Shown here piece by piece: positions 1 through 8,545 of a DNA stretch of 39,621 nt. How positions within the stretch are numbered: the stretch's first letter is position 1; every line of letters begins with the position of its first letter. Location: contig CALJTV010000036.1 in assembly GCA_937975645.1 (NCBI GenBank), positions 1-39,621 of the forward strand, given 5' to 3'. The notes beneath the pieces are model-generated. The model was not told where the DNA came from. It was given only the letters and a program-made list of their open reading frames with translations, and did no database searches. The translations under genes were made by a program, and so were the position numbers. The DNA comes from an uncultured Dehalococcoidia bacterium. Lineage in GTDB: Bacteria > Chloroflexota > Dehalococcoidia > GIF9 > UBA5629.

Positions 1-240
1 CACCTGAAGCGCTGACGATGAAGCCTCAAATACACCCTTTCCCGTTTATCCAGGTGTGGATGACCTGTCTTGGCTTACATATCCCATGCCTTTATAGCCT
101 TGCTGAGCCACAGAAAGGGCACCTCGCTTCCCCTTAACCTCGACCTTTACCACTACCGTTTCCTCACCCACCGTTATCCTCCCTACTTTACAATCTTTAA
201 GTCCCAGTAGTTTTGCGATACCACCTTGTTGGCCGCTGGG
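1..240 (-). pseudogene. Decayed ISL3-type transposase, N-terminal fragment
   Basis: Read on the minus strand, three short stretches in different frames line up with the N-terminus of ISL3-family transposases. The first (about 210-123) reads IAKLLGLKDC and then a run rich in V/E/K. The second (about 122-38) reads RCPFCGSARL, a TAA stop where Tyr is expected, then RHGICKPRQVIHTWINGK. The third (about 37-3) reads RVYLRLHRQRFR. The CPFC pair followed by a hydrophobic strand and RQRFR is the zf-ISL3 zinc-ribbon pattern. At least two frameshifts and one stop separate the pieces, so it cannot be functional. It runs off the left edge, so the rest of the element is unseen. The right limit is approximate. 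Confidence 0.6.
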
Positions 241-352
241 CCATAGTGGTAAGCCTCCTTCCTCGGACTTTCTTACTTGCCCGGAGTCCTTACCACCTTA
301 TACTTTCTTAGGTCTACTTTTCCGCAGATTCTATAATAGAGCTAATTGCTGG

Positions 353-381
353 TTGACAGAAAAAACTGCCCTCGCTAAAAT
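353..381 (+). promoter_or_regulatory. Sigma70-type promoter for the glycosyltransferase unit
   Basis: TTGACA (353-358) and TAAAAT (376-381) are separated by 17 bp, a near-consensus housekeeping promoter. It predicts a transcript start near 388 and a leader of about 120 nt before the ATG at 511. Apart from the transposase remnant to its left and this promoter, positions 241-510 show nothing else I can name. Confidence 0.6.
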
Positions 382-510
382 AAAAATTAGCAGTTGCCGC
401 CTCAGAGTGCTAAATTAGGGCCAAGGTTTTCTGGCAATATCTGCACTGTGTATTTGTTGGTATAAGCGCTTAATTTGGGCCTGTAGTTGAGAACGAGGGG
501 AGGTGAGAGG

Positions 511-1659
511 ATGCGTATCGCCATGCTGTCTCCACTAGAAATGAGAGTGCCGCCCGTTGCCTACGGGGGCACAGAGCTAGTGGTGAGCCTCCTAACAGAA
601 GAGCTGGTAAAAAGAGGGCATGATGTGACGCTCTTTGCCAGCGGTGACTCAGTGACGAGCGCTAAGCTGGTATCGGTGTGCCCACGCTTTCTACGCGGTT
701 CTGGCAGGGACGCGGGTATCCTCACTATGCTCAACGTGGTGACTTGTTTAGAGCAATCCCATAAGTTTGATATCATCCACAACCACACCTGCTTTGAAGG
801 TATGTCCACCGCCGGGCTGGTCAGGACACCGATGCTCACCACCTTACACGGCGGGCTACATGGAGATTGGCTCCTGCTCTTCCAGCATTATAAGGGATGG
901 TATAACACTATCAGTCGTTCAGCGAAAAGACTGCTACCGAACAAGGAGCGATTCGTTGGTGTTATTTACAATGCTATAGACGTTAAATCATATCCCTTCA
1001 GAGGTGATGATCGAGAATCATATCTTCTTTTCCTCAGCCGCATCAGTCCGGAGAAAGGTCCGCATCTGGCAATCGAAGTCGCCAAAAAAGTAGGCCGAAG
1101 ACTGGTCATCGCCGGTAACGTGCATCCTGTTGACCAAGAATACTTTGAGACCATGGTATTGCCCAGAGTAGATGGCGGGCAAATTCAATATGTCGGCGAA
1201 GCGGATTACTTTCAGAAACGTAAGCTAATGTCGGAGGCATACTGTTTGCTGGCGCCGATAACCTGGGATGAGCCTTTTGGGTTATTCCTTGCTGAGGCAA
1301 TGGCTTGCGGCCTTCCGGTAATAGTATTCAACCGTGGCGCGGCACCAGAGGTGGTTAAACACGGCGAGACCGGCTTTGTAGTTAATACCTTAGACGAAAT
1401 GGCTGACGCCGTGGAACTGATCCCACAGATAAGCCGTAAACGCTGCCGAGAGTGGGTGCAGGAGCACTTTGACGTTCCTAGAATGGCTGATGATTACTTG
1501 CGCGCTTACGAGCAAGTGCTCTCGGAGGCAAACGTAAAACGCGAGTTGGAAACTATAGTCACTATTGAGGAGTTTTCCCAAAACAGCCTGGACTATACGG
1601 TGGATACAAACAACCTGCGCAAACTAGTTCTACCAGCTAACCTCGCGACACCAAATTAG
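511..1659 (+). CDS. Glycosyltransferase family 4 (GT-B fold)
   Basis: Transfers a sugar from a nucleotide-sugar donor to an unknown acceptor, presumably in the cytoplasm. The N-terminus (MRIAMLSPLEMRVPP, then YGGTELVVSLL and GHDVTLFASGD) is typical of a GT4 subgroup acting on small molecules or glycans. The C-terminal donor domain has the E-x7-E motif (EPFGLFLAE, about residues 254-262) followed by ACGLPVI and APEVV. The ATG at 511 is chosen because GGGGAGGTGAG sits just upstream; an in-frame TTG at 487 lies before that ribosome binding site. The product is 382 aa, a usual length. galU follows 17 bp later, supplying UDP-glucose, so the donor may be UDP-glucose. The acceptor is unknown. Confidence 0.85.
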   Translation: MRIAMLSPLEMRVPPVAYGGTELVVSLLTEELVKRGHDVTLFASGDSVTSAKLVSVCPRFLRGSGRDAGILTMLNVVTCLEQSHKFDIIHNHTCFEGMSTAGLVRTPMLTTLHGGLHGDWLLLFQHYKGWYNTISRSAKRLLPNKERFVGVIYNAIDVKSYPFRGDDRESYLLFLSRISPEKGPHLAIEVAKKVGRRLVIAGNVHPVDQEYFETMVLPRVDGGQIQYVGEADYFQKRKLMSEAYCLLAPITWDEPFGLFLAEAMACGLPVIVFNRGAAPEVVKHGETGFVVNTLDEMADAVELIPQISRKRCREWVQEHFDVPRMADDYLRAYEQVLSEANVKRELETIVTIEEFSQNSLDYTVDTNNLRKLVLPANLATPN

Positions 1660-1676
1660 CCTGGGAGGTGGTGGAA

Positions 1677-2573
1677 ATGAAGGTACGTAAAGCAATCGTT
1701 CCAGCGGCAGGATGGGGCACCCGCTTCTTACCGGTCACCAAGGTGATACCAAAGGAGCTCCTGCCTGTTCTCAACAAACCCGCTATTCACTATGGAATAG
1801 AGGAACTGATTGCCTCTGGCATTGAGCATATAATCATTGTTATCACCAGAGGGAAACACTTGCTGGAGGACTATTTTTCACGCTCTTTCGAACTGGAGCA
1901 TGCGCTTAGAGAAAAGTCATTGTATGAAGCTTTGTCCTATCTGTCCCCAGTCTGCGATCCCGACTGCATTTGCTACGTGCACCAGGCTGAGCAGCTGGGT
2001 TTGGGACACGCAATCCTAACAGCCAAGCATCTTATTGGCGAAGAGCCTTTCGTTGTGCTGCTGCCCGATGATATTGTCTTCAGTGAAGTACCGCTTACCA
2101 AGCAGCTGCTAGACATTTACCAAGAGTACCACGCTAATGTCCTAGCTATTGAGGAGGTGCCAGAACACAGGATAAGTGACTATGGGGTCATAGAACCATT
2201 GCAAATGACCGAGCGCCTTTATCGTGTGTTAGATCTGATAGAGAAACCCAGGTCAGAATATGCCCCGTCGAGACTCGGTATAGTAGGCAGATATGTATTG
2301 CTACCTGAGATCTTTTCAGCACTTGAAGAAACTCTTCCCGGTAAAGGCGGTGAAATCCAGCTCACTGACGCTCTAAAACTATTATTACCCAACCAGCCGA
2401 TACTGGGCTATAGGTTTGAAGGAAGGCGACACGACGTCGGTACTCCGCTCGGTTTACTCAAGGCTTCCCTTTCCCTAGCTCTAGAGAGTGTTGACACAGC
2501 TGAGCAGCTCCATCAATTCATAGACTTGTCTATGAGACAACGACAGCTGAGAAAAGGCCCTATCAACCACTGA
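1677..2573 (+). CDS. galU: UTP--glucose-1-phosphate uridylyltransferase
   Basis: Makes UDP-glucose from glucose-1-phosphate and UTP. The nucleotide-binding signature AAGWGTRFLPVTK is followed by PKELLPVLNKPAI near the N-terminus, with the usual Leu of AAGLGTR replaced by Trp. LLPDDIVF carries the metal-binding Asp, DYGVIEP and EKP occur mid-protein, and GKGGEIQLTDAL near residue 230 is diagnostic of GalU. The length of 298 aa is normal. The ATG at 1677 is preferred over the GTG at 1668, because GGGAGG at 1663-1668 is ideally spaced for it. It lies between a glycosyltransferase and a debranching-type glucosidase, so its product probably serves glucan or glycolipid synthesis encoded here. Confidence 0.9.
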   Translation: MKVRKAIVPAAGWGTRFLPVTKVIPKELLPVLNKPAIHYGIEELIASGIEHIIIVITRGKHLLEDYFSRSFELEHALREKSLYEALSYLSPVCDPDCICYVHQAEQLGLGHAILTAKHLIGEEPFVVLLPDDIVFSEVPLTKQLLDIYQEYHANVLAIEEVPEHRISDYGVIEPLQMTERLYRVLDLIEKPRSEYAPSRLGIVGRYVLLPEIFSALEETLPGKGGEIQLTDALKLLLPNQPILGYRFEGRRHDVGTPLGLLKASLSLALESVDTAEQLHQFIDLSMRQRQLRKGPINH

Positions 2574-2588
2574 GTGGAGGCTAACGCT

Positions 2589-3359
2589 ATGGCGGGGAAT
2601 AGTGTCATGTCAATGGAAACTCAAATGTTTGAAGTCGATCCCGAGCAATTCCTGTTTAAGAGGCTCCAGGAACATGGGTTGCTCACAATTAGCGGGTTAT
2701 CTGTGAGAGTCCGAGAAGGTACAGCGTATATAAGCGGGTGTGTTCCTAATGTAAGGCAGAAAAAACTGGCTACAGAGCTTGCCAGACAGACAGAAGGGAT
2801 TTGCGAGGTAGTGAATATGCTGAGGATAACCCCGTCGGTCATCTTGGATGATCTTTCACTCGAGAAAAGTATCCACAAGGCGCTTTCGAGAAACCTTAGG
2901 CTAACTGATTGCTGTGTCACCGTGCGAGTAACAAACGGGCAGGTTTACCTTAGCGGCTTTGTGGGCACAGCAGCCGAAAAGAATCTGGCAGAACGAGAAA
3001 TATGGACAGTGCCCGGGATAAAAGATATAATCAGTGACATACAAGTTCTCAGCGAAATACCCAAAAGCGAAGTCGAGATTGCCGAGGAGATTCACCAAGA
3101 GCTGTGTGAGTGCCTCGGTTTAGATGTAGTAGCCATAAAAATTGATTTTCAAGACGGTGTCGTCCGTATGTACGGCACTGTTCCTACTAAGTATGCCAAA
3201 GAGGCTGCTGAGGAGATAGCTATGTGGACGCCGCAGGTAAGAGCAGTCATTAACGAGCTACGGGTCGAATATTCGGAGAACCCAGACAAAGAGCGACCAG
3301 CCGAGCTACTAGATGACGCTTCACCTAAAGAAAGCCTCCCAAATCTGGCCGTTTTCTAG
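2589..3359 (+). CDS. Triple BON-domain protein
   Basis: Three consecutive BON (bacterial OsmY and nodulation) domains can be read, at about residues 15-80, 88-155 and 160-230. Each has the alternating pattern of a hydrophobic helix, V-x-V-x-x-G-x-x-x-(L/I)-x-G and a closing V-N-x-(L/I)-x-V strand. There is no signal peptide or membrane segment, unlike OsmY, so a cytoplasmic location is likely. BON domains are thought to bind phospholipids or other hydrophobic surfaces; no enzymatic residues are visible. The ATG at 2589 is used because GTGGAGG at 2574-2580 is its ribosome binding site. It follows galU by 15 bp and precedes the debranching-type enzyme, so it is part of the same unit, but its task there is unknown. 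Confidence 0.75.
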   Translation: MAGNSVMSMETQMFEVDPEQFLFKRLQEHGLLTISGLSVRVREGTAYISGCVPNVRQKKLATELARQTEGICEVVNMLRITPSVILDDLSLEKSIHKALSRNLRLTDCCVTVRVTNGQVYLSGFVGTAAEKNLAEREIWTVPGIKDIISDIQVLSEIPKSEVEIAEEIHQELCECLGLDVVAIKIDFQDGVVRMYGTVPTKYAKEAAEEIAMWTPQVRAVINELRVEYSENPDKERPAELLDDASPKESLPNLAVF

Positions 3360-3402
3360 CGTCTGACAATCGAGCATAATTCCTGCAACTTACAGTGGTA
3401 TC

Positions 3403-5574
3403 GTGTTGCACACCGATTACCTGCTCCCTTACGGCGAACCGATAGCCGTTGCTGACATACGAAACGCCCTCATTATAAAAGAGGGTAACCTGTTCTTCAT
3501 GACTGACTCCGAGGGGAATTCACCCCGTGGTAACAGGCACGGCTACGGGCTGTATAAAGACGATACCAGGTATCTTTCAGTATATGACCTTTCTTTCGAC
3601 AATATAAGGCCGGTGGTCTTACTGTCAACCGCTGAGCTTGGCTACGCCTCAGAGCATCACCTCACCAATCCTTTCCTAGTTACTGCCGAAGGTAGACACA
3701 TACCGAAGGACAATTTCGAGATCCGGCGGCAACGGATTGTAAACAGGGATTACCTCTTGGAGTCCATTCAAATAACTAACTTTGGCATTTTTCGTGCTCC
3801 TCTCAACTTGAGGTTTGACTTCGATGCTGATTTCGCGGACATATCCGAAATCAGGGGAACAAAAAGGCGACACCGGGGTAAACTTTTGGCGCCCATCGTC
3901 AATAAAGACAGCGTCACATTCCAATATCAAGGATTAGACAATAGAATCCGAAAGACCCACATAAAGTTTTCACCAGCCCCTTCGCAAATTTGGTACAATG
4001 GAGCGCTTTTCGTCGTCTCGCTAGGACACAGAGAGACCGTGACTATAACTGTGACTATCGCTCTAGATGATGCCAAACACTGTGATACCTTTGTGGTCGA
4101 ATTCGGCAGACTGGCGACAGCCTATCGACAATGGCTGCATTCCTGTACCCAAGTATTTACTAGCAACGAGTTCTTTAACGCAATGCTGGAGCGCTCCCTG
4201 GCTGACATCAGGATGCTCATGAACCACAGCTGTGATGATAACAGTCGATACATAGCTGCTGGAACACCGTGGTTTAACTGCCTCTTCGGCCGCGATAGTA
4301 TCATTGTAGCTTTGCAAACGTTGGCTTTTAACCCAAACATAGCACGTGACACCCTCCGCCTGCTAGCAAGGCACCAGGGAAAAACTATCGAGCCATGGCG
4401 GGACGAAGAACCTGGTAAGATACTGCACGAGCTAAGGACAGGAGAAGTGGCAACCCTGGGCGAAATACCTAGTCCTTACTATGGCACTATTGATGCCACC
4501 CCGCTGTTCCTCATCCTTGCCTGTGAGTATTTCGCATGGACTGGCGATTTGGCAACGCTGCAGGAGATCAAGGATAATCTCTTACAGGCACTGCAATGGA
4601 TCGCTGAATACGGTGACAGCGACAAATGCGGTTATGTAGAGTACTGCAAACGATCCCATAAAGGACTGATAAACCAGGGCTGGAAGGATTCTAGAGATGG
4701 CATTGTTAACCGCGACGGCACACTACCCAAACCTCCCATTGCCCTTGTTGAGGTTCAAGGTTATGTCTATGCCGCCAAACGTGGAATGGCATGGTTGCTC
4801 CCCTTCCTGGGTGAATATGAACTGGCCAAGAAGTCACGCCAGGAGGCCGAGGTACTGAAGAAAAAATTTAATAAAGACTTCTGGCTTGAGGATGAAAGCT
4901 TCTACGCGTTGGCACTGGGAAACAATAAAGAGCCAGTGAGAAGCATCACCTCCAATCCGGGACATTGCCTGTGGACCGGGATAATAGTCAGAAGCAGGGC
5001 AGCTAAAGTAGTCGAGCGCTTATTCGCTAATGATATGTTTTCTGGATGGGGTATAAGGACGTTGAGCAACCAGTCAGCCCGATACAACCCGCTGGGCTAT
5101 CACCTCGGTACCGTCTGGCCTCATGACAACGCTATTATTGCCATGGGATTAAAGCTGTACGGCTTTGAAAGCGAATTAAATGAATTAGCGACGGCACTTT
5201 ACGACTGTTGCCGCTGCTTTGATTATTATCGCTTACCTGAGCTCTTTTGCGGCACCCCTCGTTCCTCCCACAATTTACCCGTCCGCTACCCAGTCGCCTG
5301 TCGTCCTCAAGCTTGGGCAGCAGGCACACTGCCCTTCATACTTCAGGCACTTCTAGGACTCGTGCCCAATGCCCCCGCTAAAAGACTGAAGATTATCAGA
5401 CCAGAGCTCCCTTACTGGTTGGAAAGGGTTGAAGTACGGAAGCTAAGGGTTGGCGACAGTGCTGTAGATCTGCTATTCGAACAGTCCCGGGGCAAAACCA
5501 GTGTCTCTGTCCTGAACAGCAGCGGCATCGAAGTCTCGGTAATAAGAAAACTCCCCCATGATGGAAATAAATAG
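3403..5574 (+). CDS. Amylo-alpha-1,6-glucosidase / glycogen-debranching-type glycoside hydrolase
   Basis: A 723-residue protein with a GDE_N_bis-type N-terminal beta domain (residues about 20-230: KEGNLFFMTD, GLYKDDTRYLSVYDL) and an (alpha/alpha)6-barrel C-terminal half (about 270-650). Barrel motifs include CLFGRDSIIVALQTL (about 290-305), GWKDSRDGI (about 425) and GTVWPHDNAI (about 570), with acidic residues in the positions expected for the catalytic pair. The family hydrolyses alpha-1,6 branches of glycogen or cleaves related glucosides. The GTG start at 3403 has no good ribosome binding site, but the KEGNLF segment must be included, so a start at the later ATG (3499) would truncate the domain. 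It lies 43 bp after the BON gene. Confidence 0.85.
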   Translation: MLHTDYLLPYGEPIAVADIRNALIIKEGNLFFMTDSEGNSPRGNRHGYGLYKDDTRYLSVYDLSFDNIRPVVLLSTAELGYASEHHLTNPFLVTAEGRHIPKDNFEIRRQRIVNRDYLLESIQITNFGIFRAPLNLRFDFDADFADISEIRGTKRRHRGKLLAPIVNKDSVTFQYQGLDNRIRKTHIKFSPAPSQIWYNGALFVVSLGHRETVTITVTIALDDAKHCDTFVVEFGRLATAYRQWLHSCTQVFTSNEFFNAMLERSLADIRMLMNHSCDDNSRYIAAGTPWFNCLFGRDSIIVALQTLAFNPNIARDTLRLLARHQGKTIEPWRDEEPGKILHELRTGEVATLGEIPSPYYGTIDATPLFLILACEYFAWTGDLATLQEIKDNLLQALQWIAEYGDSDKCGYVEYCKRSHKGLINQGWKDSRDGIVNRDGTLPKPPIALVEVQGYVYAAKRGMAWLLPFLGEYELAKKSRQEAEVLKKKFNKDFWLEDESFYALALGNNKEPVRSITSNPGHCLWTGIIVRSRAAKVVERLFANDMFSGWGIRTLSNQSARYNPLGYHLGTVWPHDNAIIAMGLKLYGFESELNELATALYDCCRCFDYYRLPELFCGTPRSSHNLPVRYPVACRPQAWAAGTLPFILQALLGLVPNAPAKRLKIIRPELPYWLERVEVRKLRVGDSAVDLLFEQSRGKTSVSVLNSSGIEVSVIRKLPHDGNK

Positions 5575-5679
5575 CAGCTACACACATCAGGCCCTGGCAG
5601 GCTTTGACCTAACGAAGTGTGGGGCTACGAACTGAGATCGGGTATAACCGAGAAACAATGCTCAAAACGAAACACACGA

Positions 5680-5712
5680 AGCACTACGCTTGGTACTTAA
5701 GCTAGTAGTGCT
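5680..5712. other. Stem-loop in the 5575-5770 gap
   Basis: AGCACTAC (5680-5687) pairs perfectly with GTAGTGCT (5705-5712), and an inner GCTT/AAGC pair extends the stem. No T-run follows on either strand, so it is not a standard intrinsic terminator. It lies between the debranching-type gene and the promoter of the next unit, so it may still mark a transcript 3' end. The rest of the 5575-5770 gap holds nothing else I recognise. Confidence 0.35.
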
Positions 5713-5770
5713 AACAGGAATTGGCAGCCGCTACCACATACCATCTAGTACAATCCTGCGTCGAAACTAG

Positions 5771-5799
5771 TTGACTGGGGCTGGTAGTAAAAGTATTAT
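5771..5799 (+). promoter_or_regulatory. Sigma70-type promoter for the CaiB-like gene
   Basis: TTGACT (5771-5776) and TATTAT (5794-5799) are spaced by exactly 17 bp. The predicted transcript starts near 5806, which places the earlier possible start codons (TTG 5771, ATG 5798) outside or at the very edge of the message. It therefore supports the ATG at 5834. Confidence 0.6.
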
Positions 5800-5833
5800 G
5801 GCTACAAAGCAATACACTAAGGAGCACATGACC

Positions 5834-7048
5834 ATGCTCGCTCTGGATAATATACGGGTTATCGACCTCACCCACCTGCCACCGGGGGCACTGTGTACTA
5901 TGATACTAGCTGACCTAGGAGCCGATGTCATCAAAGTCACCGCGCCGCCGGAGACAAGCCAGCGCGGTGCCGGCGCAGAAGCTATGTTGACTGAAAGTGA
6001 CAGCCGGAGAATGACTGCCTTCGATGCCCTGAACCGCAACAAGCGCAGTATACAGCTCAACCTGAAACACCAAGACGGACACAAGGTGTTCCACGATCTT
6101 GCCAGGACAGCAGATGTCATTGTCGAAGGCTTTAGACCTGGTGTGGTGAAACGACTGAAAGTGGACTATGATACAGTACGTGACATCAACAGCCGCATAG
6201 TCTACTGCTCGTTAAGTGGTTACGGACAGGACGGTCCTTACAGCACCTTCTCTGGACACGATATAAACTATATTTCCATAGCCGGCGCCCTAAGCATCAT
6301 CGGCAGCCCTGAAAACCCAAGTATTCCTCTAAACTTGTTGGCTGATTTCGCCGGCGCATCTTTACATGGCGTCATCGGCATACTCGCTGCCCTATTAGCT
6401 AGAGAGAGGACCGGCAGGGGGCAATATGTGGACATATCCTACACAGACGGCGTCATCAACCTACTCACCTGGTTCTTCAGTCTCCACTTTGCCTCCGGGA
6501 TCAGCCCCAGCCCAGGTAAGTCGTGGCTTCACGGTGCCTATCCCTACTATAGCACCTACCGGACAAAGGACAATAAGCACATCAGCATCGGTTGCGTGGA
6601 ACCCTGGCTATGGGAAAATCTTTGCCGCGCCCTGGGTAAAGAGGAGTACATCCCCCACCACATCGCGGCTGAACACTTCCACCAGCCGCCACAGGATGAA
6701 AAGTGGCTGGAAATCTCGTCGTATCTACAAGAGGTCTTCCTCACCCGAACACGGGACGAATGGTTCGAGTTCCTTTCGGATAAGAATGTGCCCGTGGCAA
6801 AGGTCTACACTCTGGCAGAGGTGGCTAATGACCCGCAGATAATTCACCGCCAGATGATAGTGGAAATCGACCACCCCTCGCTGGGCAAAATCAGACAGCC
6901 CGGCATCGCTATCAAGCTGTCGGAGACACCAGGCAGGATAAGGAAGTTAGCACCTTCTCCCGGCGAGCACACCGACGAAATACTCAAAGGACTTGGCTAT
7001 ACAGACCGTCAAATCAAACAGTTGCGCAGACACAAGGTGGTAGGCTAG
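5834..7048 (+). CDS. CaiB/BaiF-type CoA transferase or acyl-CoA racemase
   Basis: A class III CoA transferase of 404 aa. The start reads MLALDNIRVIDLTHLPPGALC, the usual N-terminus of the family, and AAGGAG (5819-5824) lies 9 bp before this ATG. FDALNRNKRSI, VIVEGFRPGV and SGYGQDGPY are family motifs. GHDINY carries the conserved active-site Asp. GHDINY, PYYSTYRTKDNKHISIGC and VEPWLW also resemble alpha-methylacyl-CoA racemases, so racemase activity is a real alternative to CoA transfer. Substrate is unknown. The next gene is a small AsnC-type ligand-binding protein, which could be an effector-binding partner, but no functional link is evident. Confidence 0.85.
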   Translation: MLALDNIRVIDLTHLPPGALCTMILADLGADVIKVTAPPETSQRGAGAEAMLTESDSRRMTAFDALNRNKRSIQLNLKHQDGHKVFHDLARTADVIVEGFRPGVVKRLKVDYDTVRDINSRIVYCSLSGYGQDGPYSTFSGHDINYISIAGALSIIGSPENPSIPLNLLADFAGASLHGVIGILAALLARERTGRGQYVDISYTDGVINLLTWFFSLHFASGISPSPGKSWLHGAYPYYSTYRTKDNKHISIGCVEPWLWENLCRALGKEEYIPHHIAAEHFHQPPQDEKWLEISSYLQEVFLTRTRDEWFEFLSDKNVPVAKVYTLAEVANDPQIIHRQMIVEIDHPSLGKIRQPGIAIKLSETPGRIRKLAPSPGEHTDEILKGLGYTDRQIKQLRRHKVVG

Positions 7049-7070
7049 AATTTAATCAAGGGGGTGAAAG

Positions 7071-7316
7071 ATGCCAGCCAAAGCATTTGTCCTCATTGAG
7101 ACAGAGGTCGGCCGCACCAAAGACGTCGTGGCTGCACTAAACAACCTCAAACTCAAAGAGATGAAGTCGGTCGACTTGGTAACCGGCCCCTACGATGTCA
7201 TCGCCGTGGTGGAGCATAACGACTTCAACGCCATCGGTAACCTGGTCACCGAAAAGATACACCCCATCCCAGGCATCAAAAGAACGGTCACCTGTCTCTC
7301 CATCAAGGTACCCTGA
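7071..7316 (+). CDS. Stand-alone Lrp/AsnC ligand-binding (RAM) domain protein
   Basis: An 81-residue protein consisting only of the alpha/beta ligand-binding domain of Lrp/AsnC regulators, without the DNA-binding helix-turn-helix. The pattern AFVLIETEVGRTKDVV, VTGPYDVIAVVE and GIKRTVTCLSIK is characteristic of the fold, with the GPYDV turn that shapes the amino-acid pocket at dimer interfaces. Such short proteins form oligomers and bind amino acids, but cannot bind DNA alone. AAGGGGGTGAAAG precedes the ATG. It is 22 bp downstream of the CaiB-like gene and 12 bp upstream of the HIT gene, so all three are probably cotranscribed. Confidence 0.85.
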   Translation: MPAKAFVLIETEVGRTKDVVAALNNLKLKEMKSVDLVTGPYDVIAVVEHNDFNAIGNLVTEKIHPIPGIKRTVTCLSIKVP

Positions 7317-7328
7317 GGCTGTAGACCC

Positions 7329-7670
7329 ATGGAATGCGTCTTTTGTCGCATAGTGGCGGGGGAAATACCCGCCAGAGTTGTATTTCAGGACAAAGAGTTC
7401 ATGGCGTTCCACGATATCCACCCTCAGGCACCAGTGCATATCCTGGTCATACCGAAAGAACACATAGTCTCTCTCGACGACCTCAAACCCGAGCATGCAG
7501 GACTCATCGGGCGCCTGGTACTGCTTGCCGTCGAACTTGCCCGAAAGGAGAACATCTCGAACAGCGGCTATAGACTGGCTATTAGTTGCGGTAACGAAGG
7601 GGGTCAGGTGGTACCCCACCTTCACCTGCACCTCATCGGCGGAAGAAAGCTAGCTGATGAGCTTGGCTAA
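7329..7670 (+). CDS. HIT family nucleotide hydrolase (HinT-like)
   Basis: A 113-residue histidine-triad protein. The N-terminal CVFC pair and later His residues match the zinc-binding HinT branch. YRLAISCGNEGGQVVPHLHLHLIGGR contains the H-x-H-x-H catalytic triad in the HLHLHL segment. The family hydrolyses purine nucleoside phosphoramidates and acyl-AMPs. Last gene of the plus-strand unit; its stop is only three bases from the stop of the convergent ispH. The two stop codons sit in a small GGCTA/TAGCC stem (7665-7679). Confidence 0.9.
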   Translation: MECVFCRIVAGEIPARVVFQDKEFMAFHDIHPQAPVHILVIPKEHIVSLDDLKPEHAGLIGRLVLLAVELARKENISNSGYRLAISCGNEGGQVVPHLHLHLIGGRKLADELG

Positions 7671-7673
7671 AAA

Positions 7674-8534
7674 CTAGCCCTCGCCTACCATCTCTCGCAA
7701 CCTTTCCACCACCTTGTCTACAGCATCCTCCGGCGTGGAAGCACCAGCAGTAATCCCGATGTGTCTTTTACCTTCAAGCCAGCCATCGTCCAGCTCGTCA
7801 GCTGCCTCAATTAGATATGTCTCCACCACCGGGGAACACACCTCAGCAAGACGCCTAGTATTAGCACTGTTCCTGCCTCCGACCACTATCATCAGGTCGC
7901 TCCTCCTTGCCAGCTCTACCGCGGCGTCCTGACGCTGCTGTGTCTTCTGGCACAGCGTATTTATGATCCGTACCTCCAGGACATGGTGACCAGCGATGCC
8001 CAACAGGAGGGCGATAAACTCGCTAAACTTCGTCAAGCTCTGCGTCGTCTGGGCAACGATGCCCAGTCGGCTGCCTAACCCCACCCCGACCACAACTCTT
8101 GCGTCCATGGTAGCCACTGCTCTGTCCCCTGCCCATCCCAGCAACCCCCTCACCTCCGGGTGGTCAGCATCGCCAAAAATAACCACGCCAAGACCTGAAT
8201 CGGCTAGTCTCTTTGCAGCCCTCTGTGCTCGGCGCACGGTAGGACAAGTGGCATCTATCACCTTCAAGCCGCGCGATTGCAGTTCTGTCAGCAACGCCGG
8301 TGGGACCCCATGGGAAGGAATAGCCACAACCGCACTATCAAGCGCATCAATGTTGTCCACTACCTCAACGCCCAGGCTGGCAAGCCTGTTCACCACCGCC
8401 CTGTTGTGCACAATCGGACCTACGCTCAGTATGTGCCCGTACTTTCTGGCTGCCTCCTCGATAATCCTAATCGCCCGCCTGACGCCAAAACAAAAACCGA
8501 GCCCACGGGCTTTCTCTATGGTAACCCTCGTCAT
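7674..8534 (-). CDS. ispH: 4-hydroxy-3-methylbut-2-enyl diphosphate reductase
   Basis: Last enzyme of the MEP isoprenoid pathway, reducing HMBPP to IPP and DMAPP with a [4Fe-4S] cluster. The three cluster cysteines are visible in GFCFGVRRAI (Cys15), DATCPTVRRAQ and NTLCQKTQQRQ. The conserved VGPIVHN and IPSHG segments carry the substrate-binding His residues. The 286-aa length is full. It starts 11 bp after plsC ends and is probably cotranscribed with it. The MEP pathway supports a bacterial rather than archaeal origin of the window. Confidence 0.95.
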   Translation of the reverse strand: MTRVTIEKARGLGFCFGVRRAIRIIEEAARKYGHILSVGPIVHNRAVVNRLASLGVEVVDNIDALDSAVVAIPSHGVPPALLTELQSRGLKVIDATCPTVRRAQRAAKRLADSGLGVVIFGDADHPEVRGLLGWAGDRAVATMDARVVVGVGLGSRLGIVAQTTQSLTKFSEFIALLLGIAGHHVLEVRIINTLCQKTQQRQDAAVELARRSDLMIVVGGRNSANTRRLAEVCSPVVETYLIEAADELDDGWLEGKRHIGITAGASTPEDAVDKVVERLREMVGEG

Positions 8535-8545
8535 TTCTTATGCTG

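Noticed and set aside
5771..5833. Upstream in-frame start (TTG 5771) for the CaiB-like gene
   Set aside because: The TTG is the -35 box of a 17-bp-spaced promoter, so it is not in the transcript. ATG 5834 has a proper ribosome binding site and the family N-terminus.
7665..7679. GGCTA/TAGCC hairpin as terminator between HIT and ispH genes
   Set aside because: Only five base pairs, lies over both stop codons and has no T-run; too weak to call.
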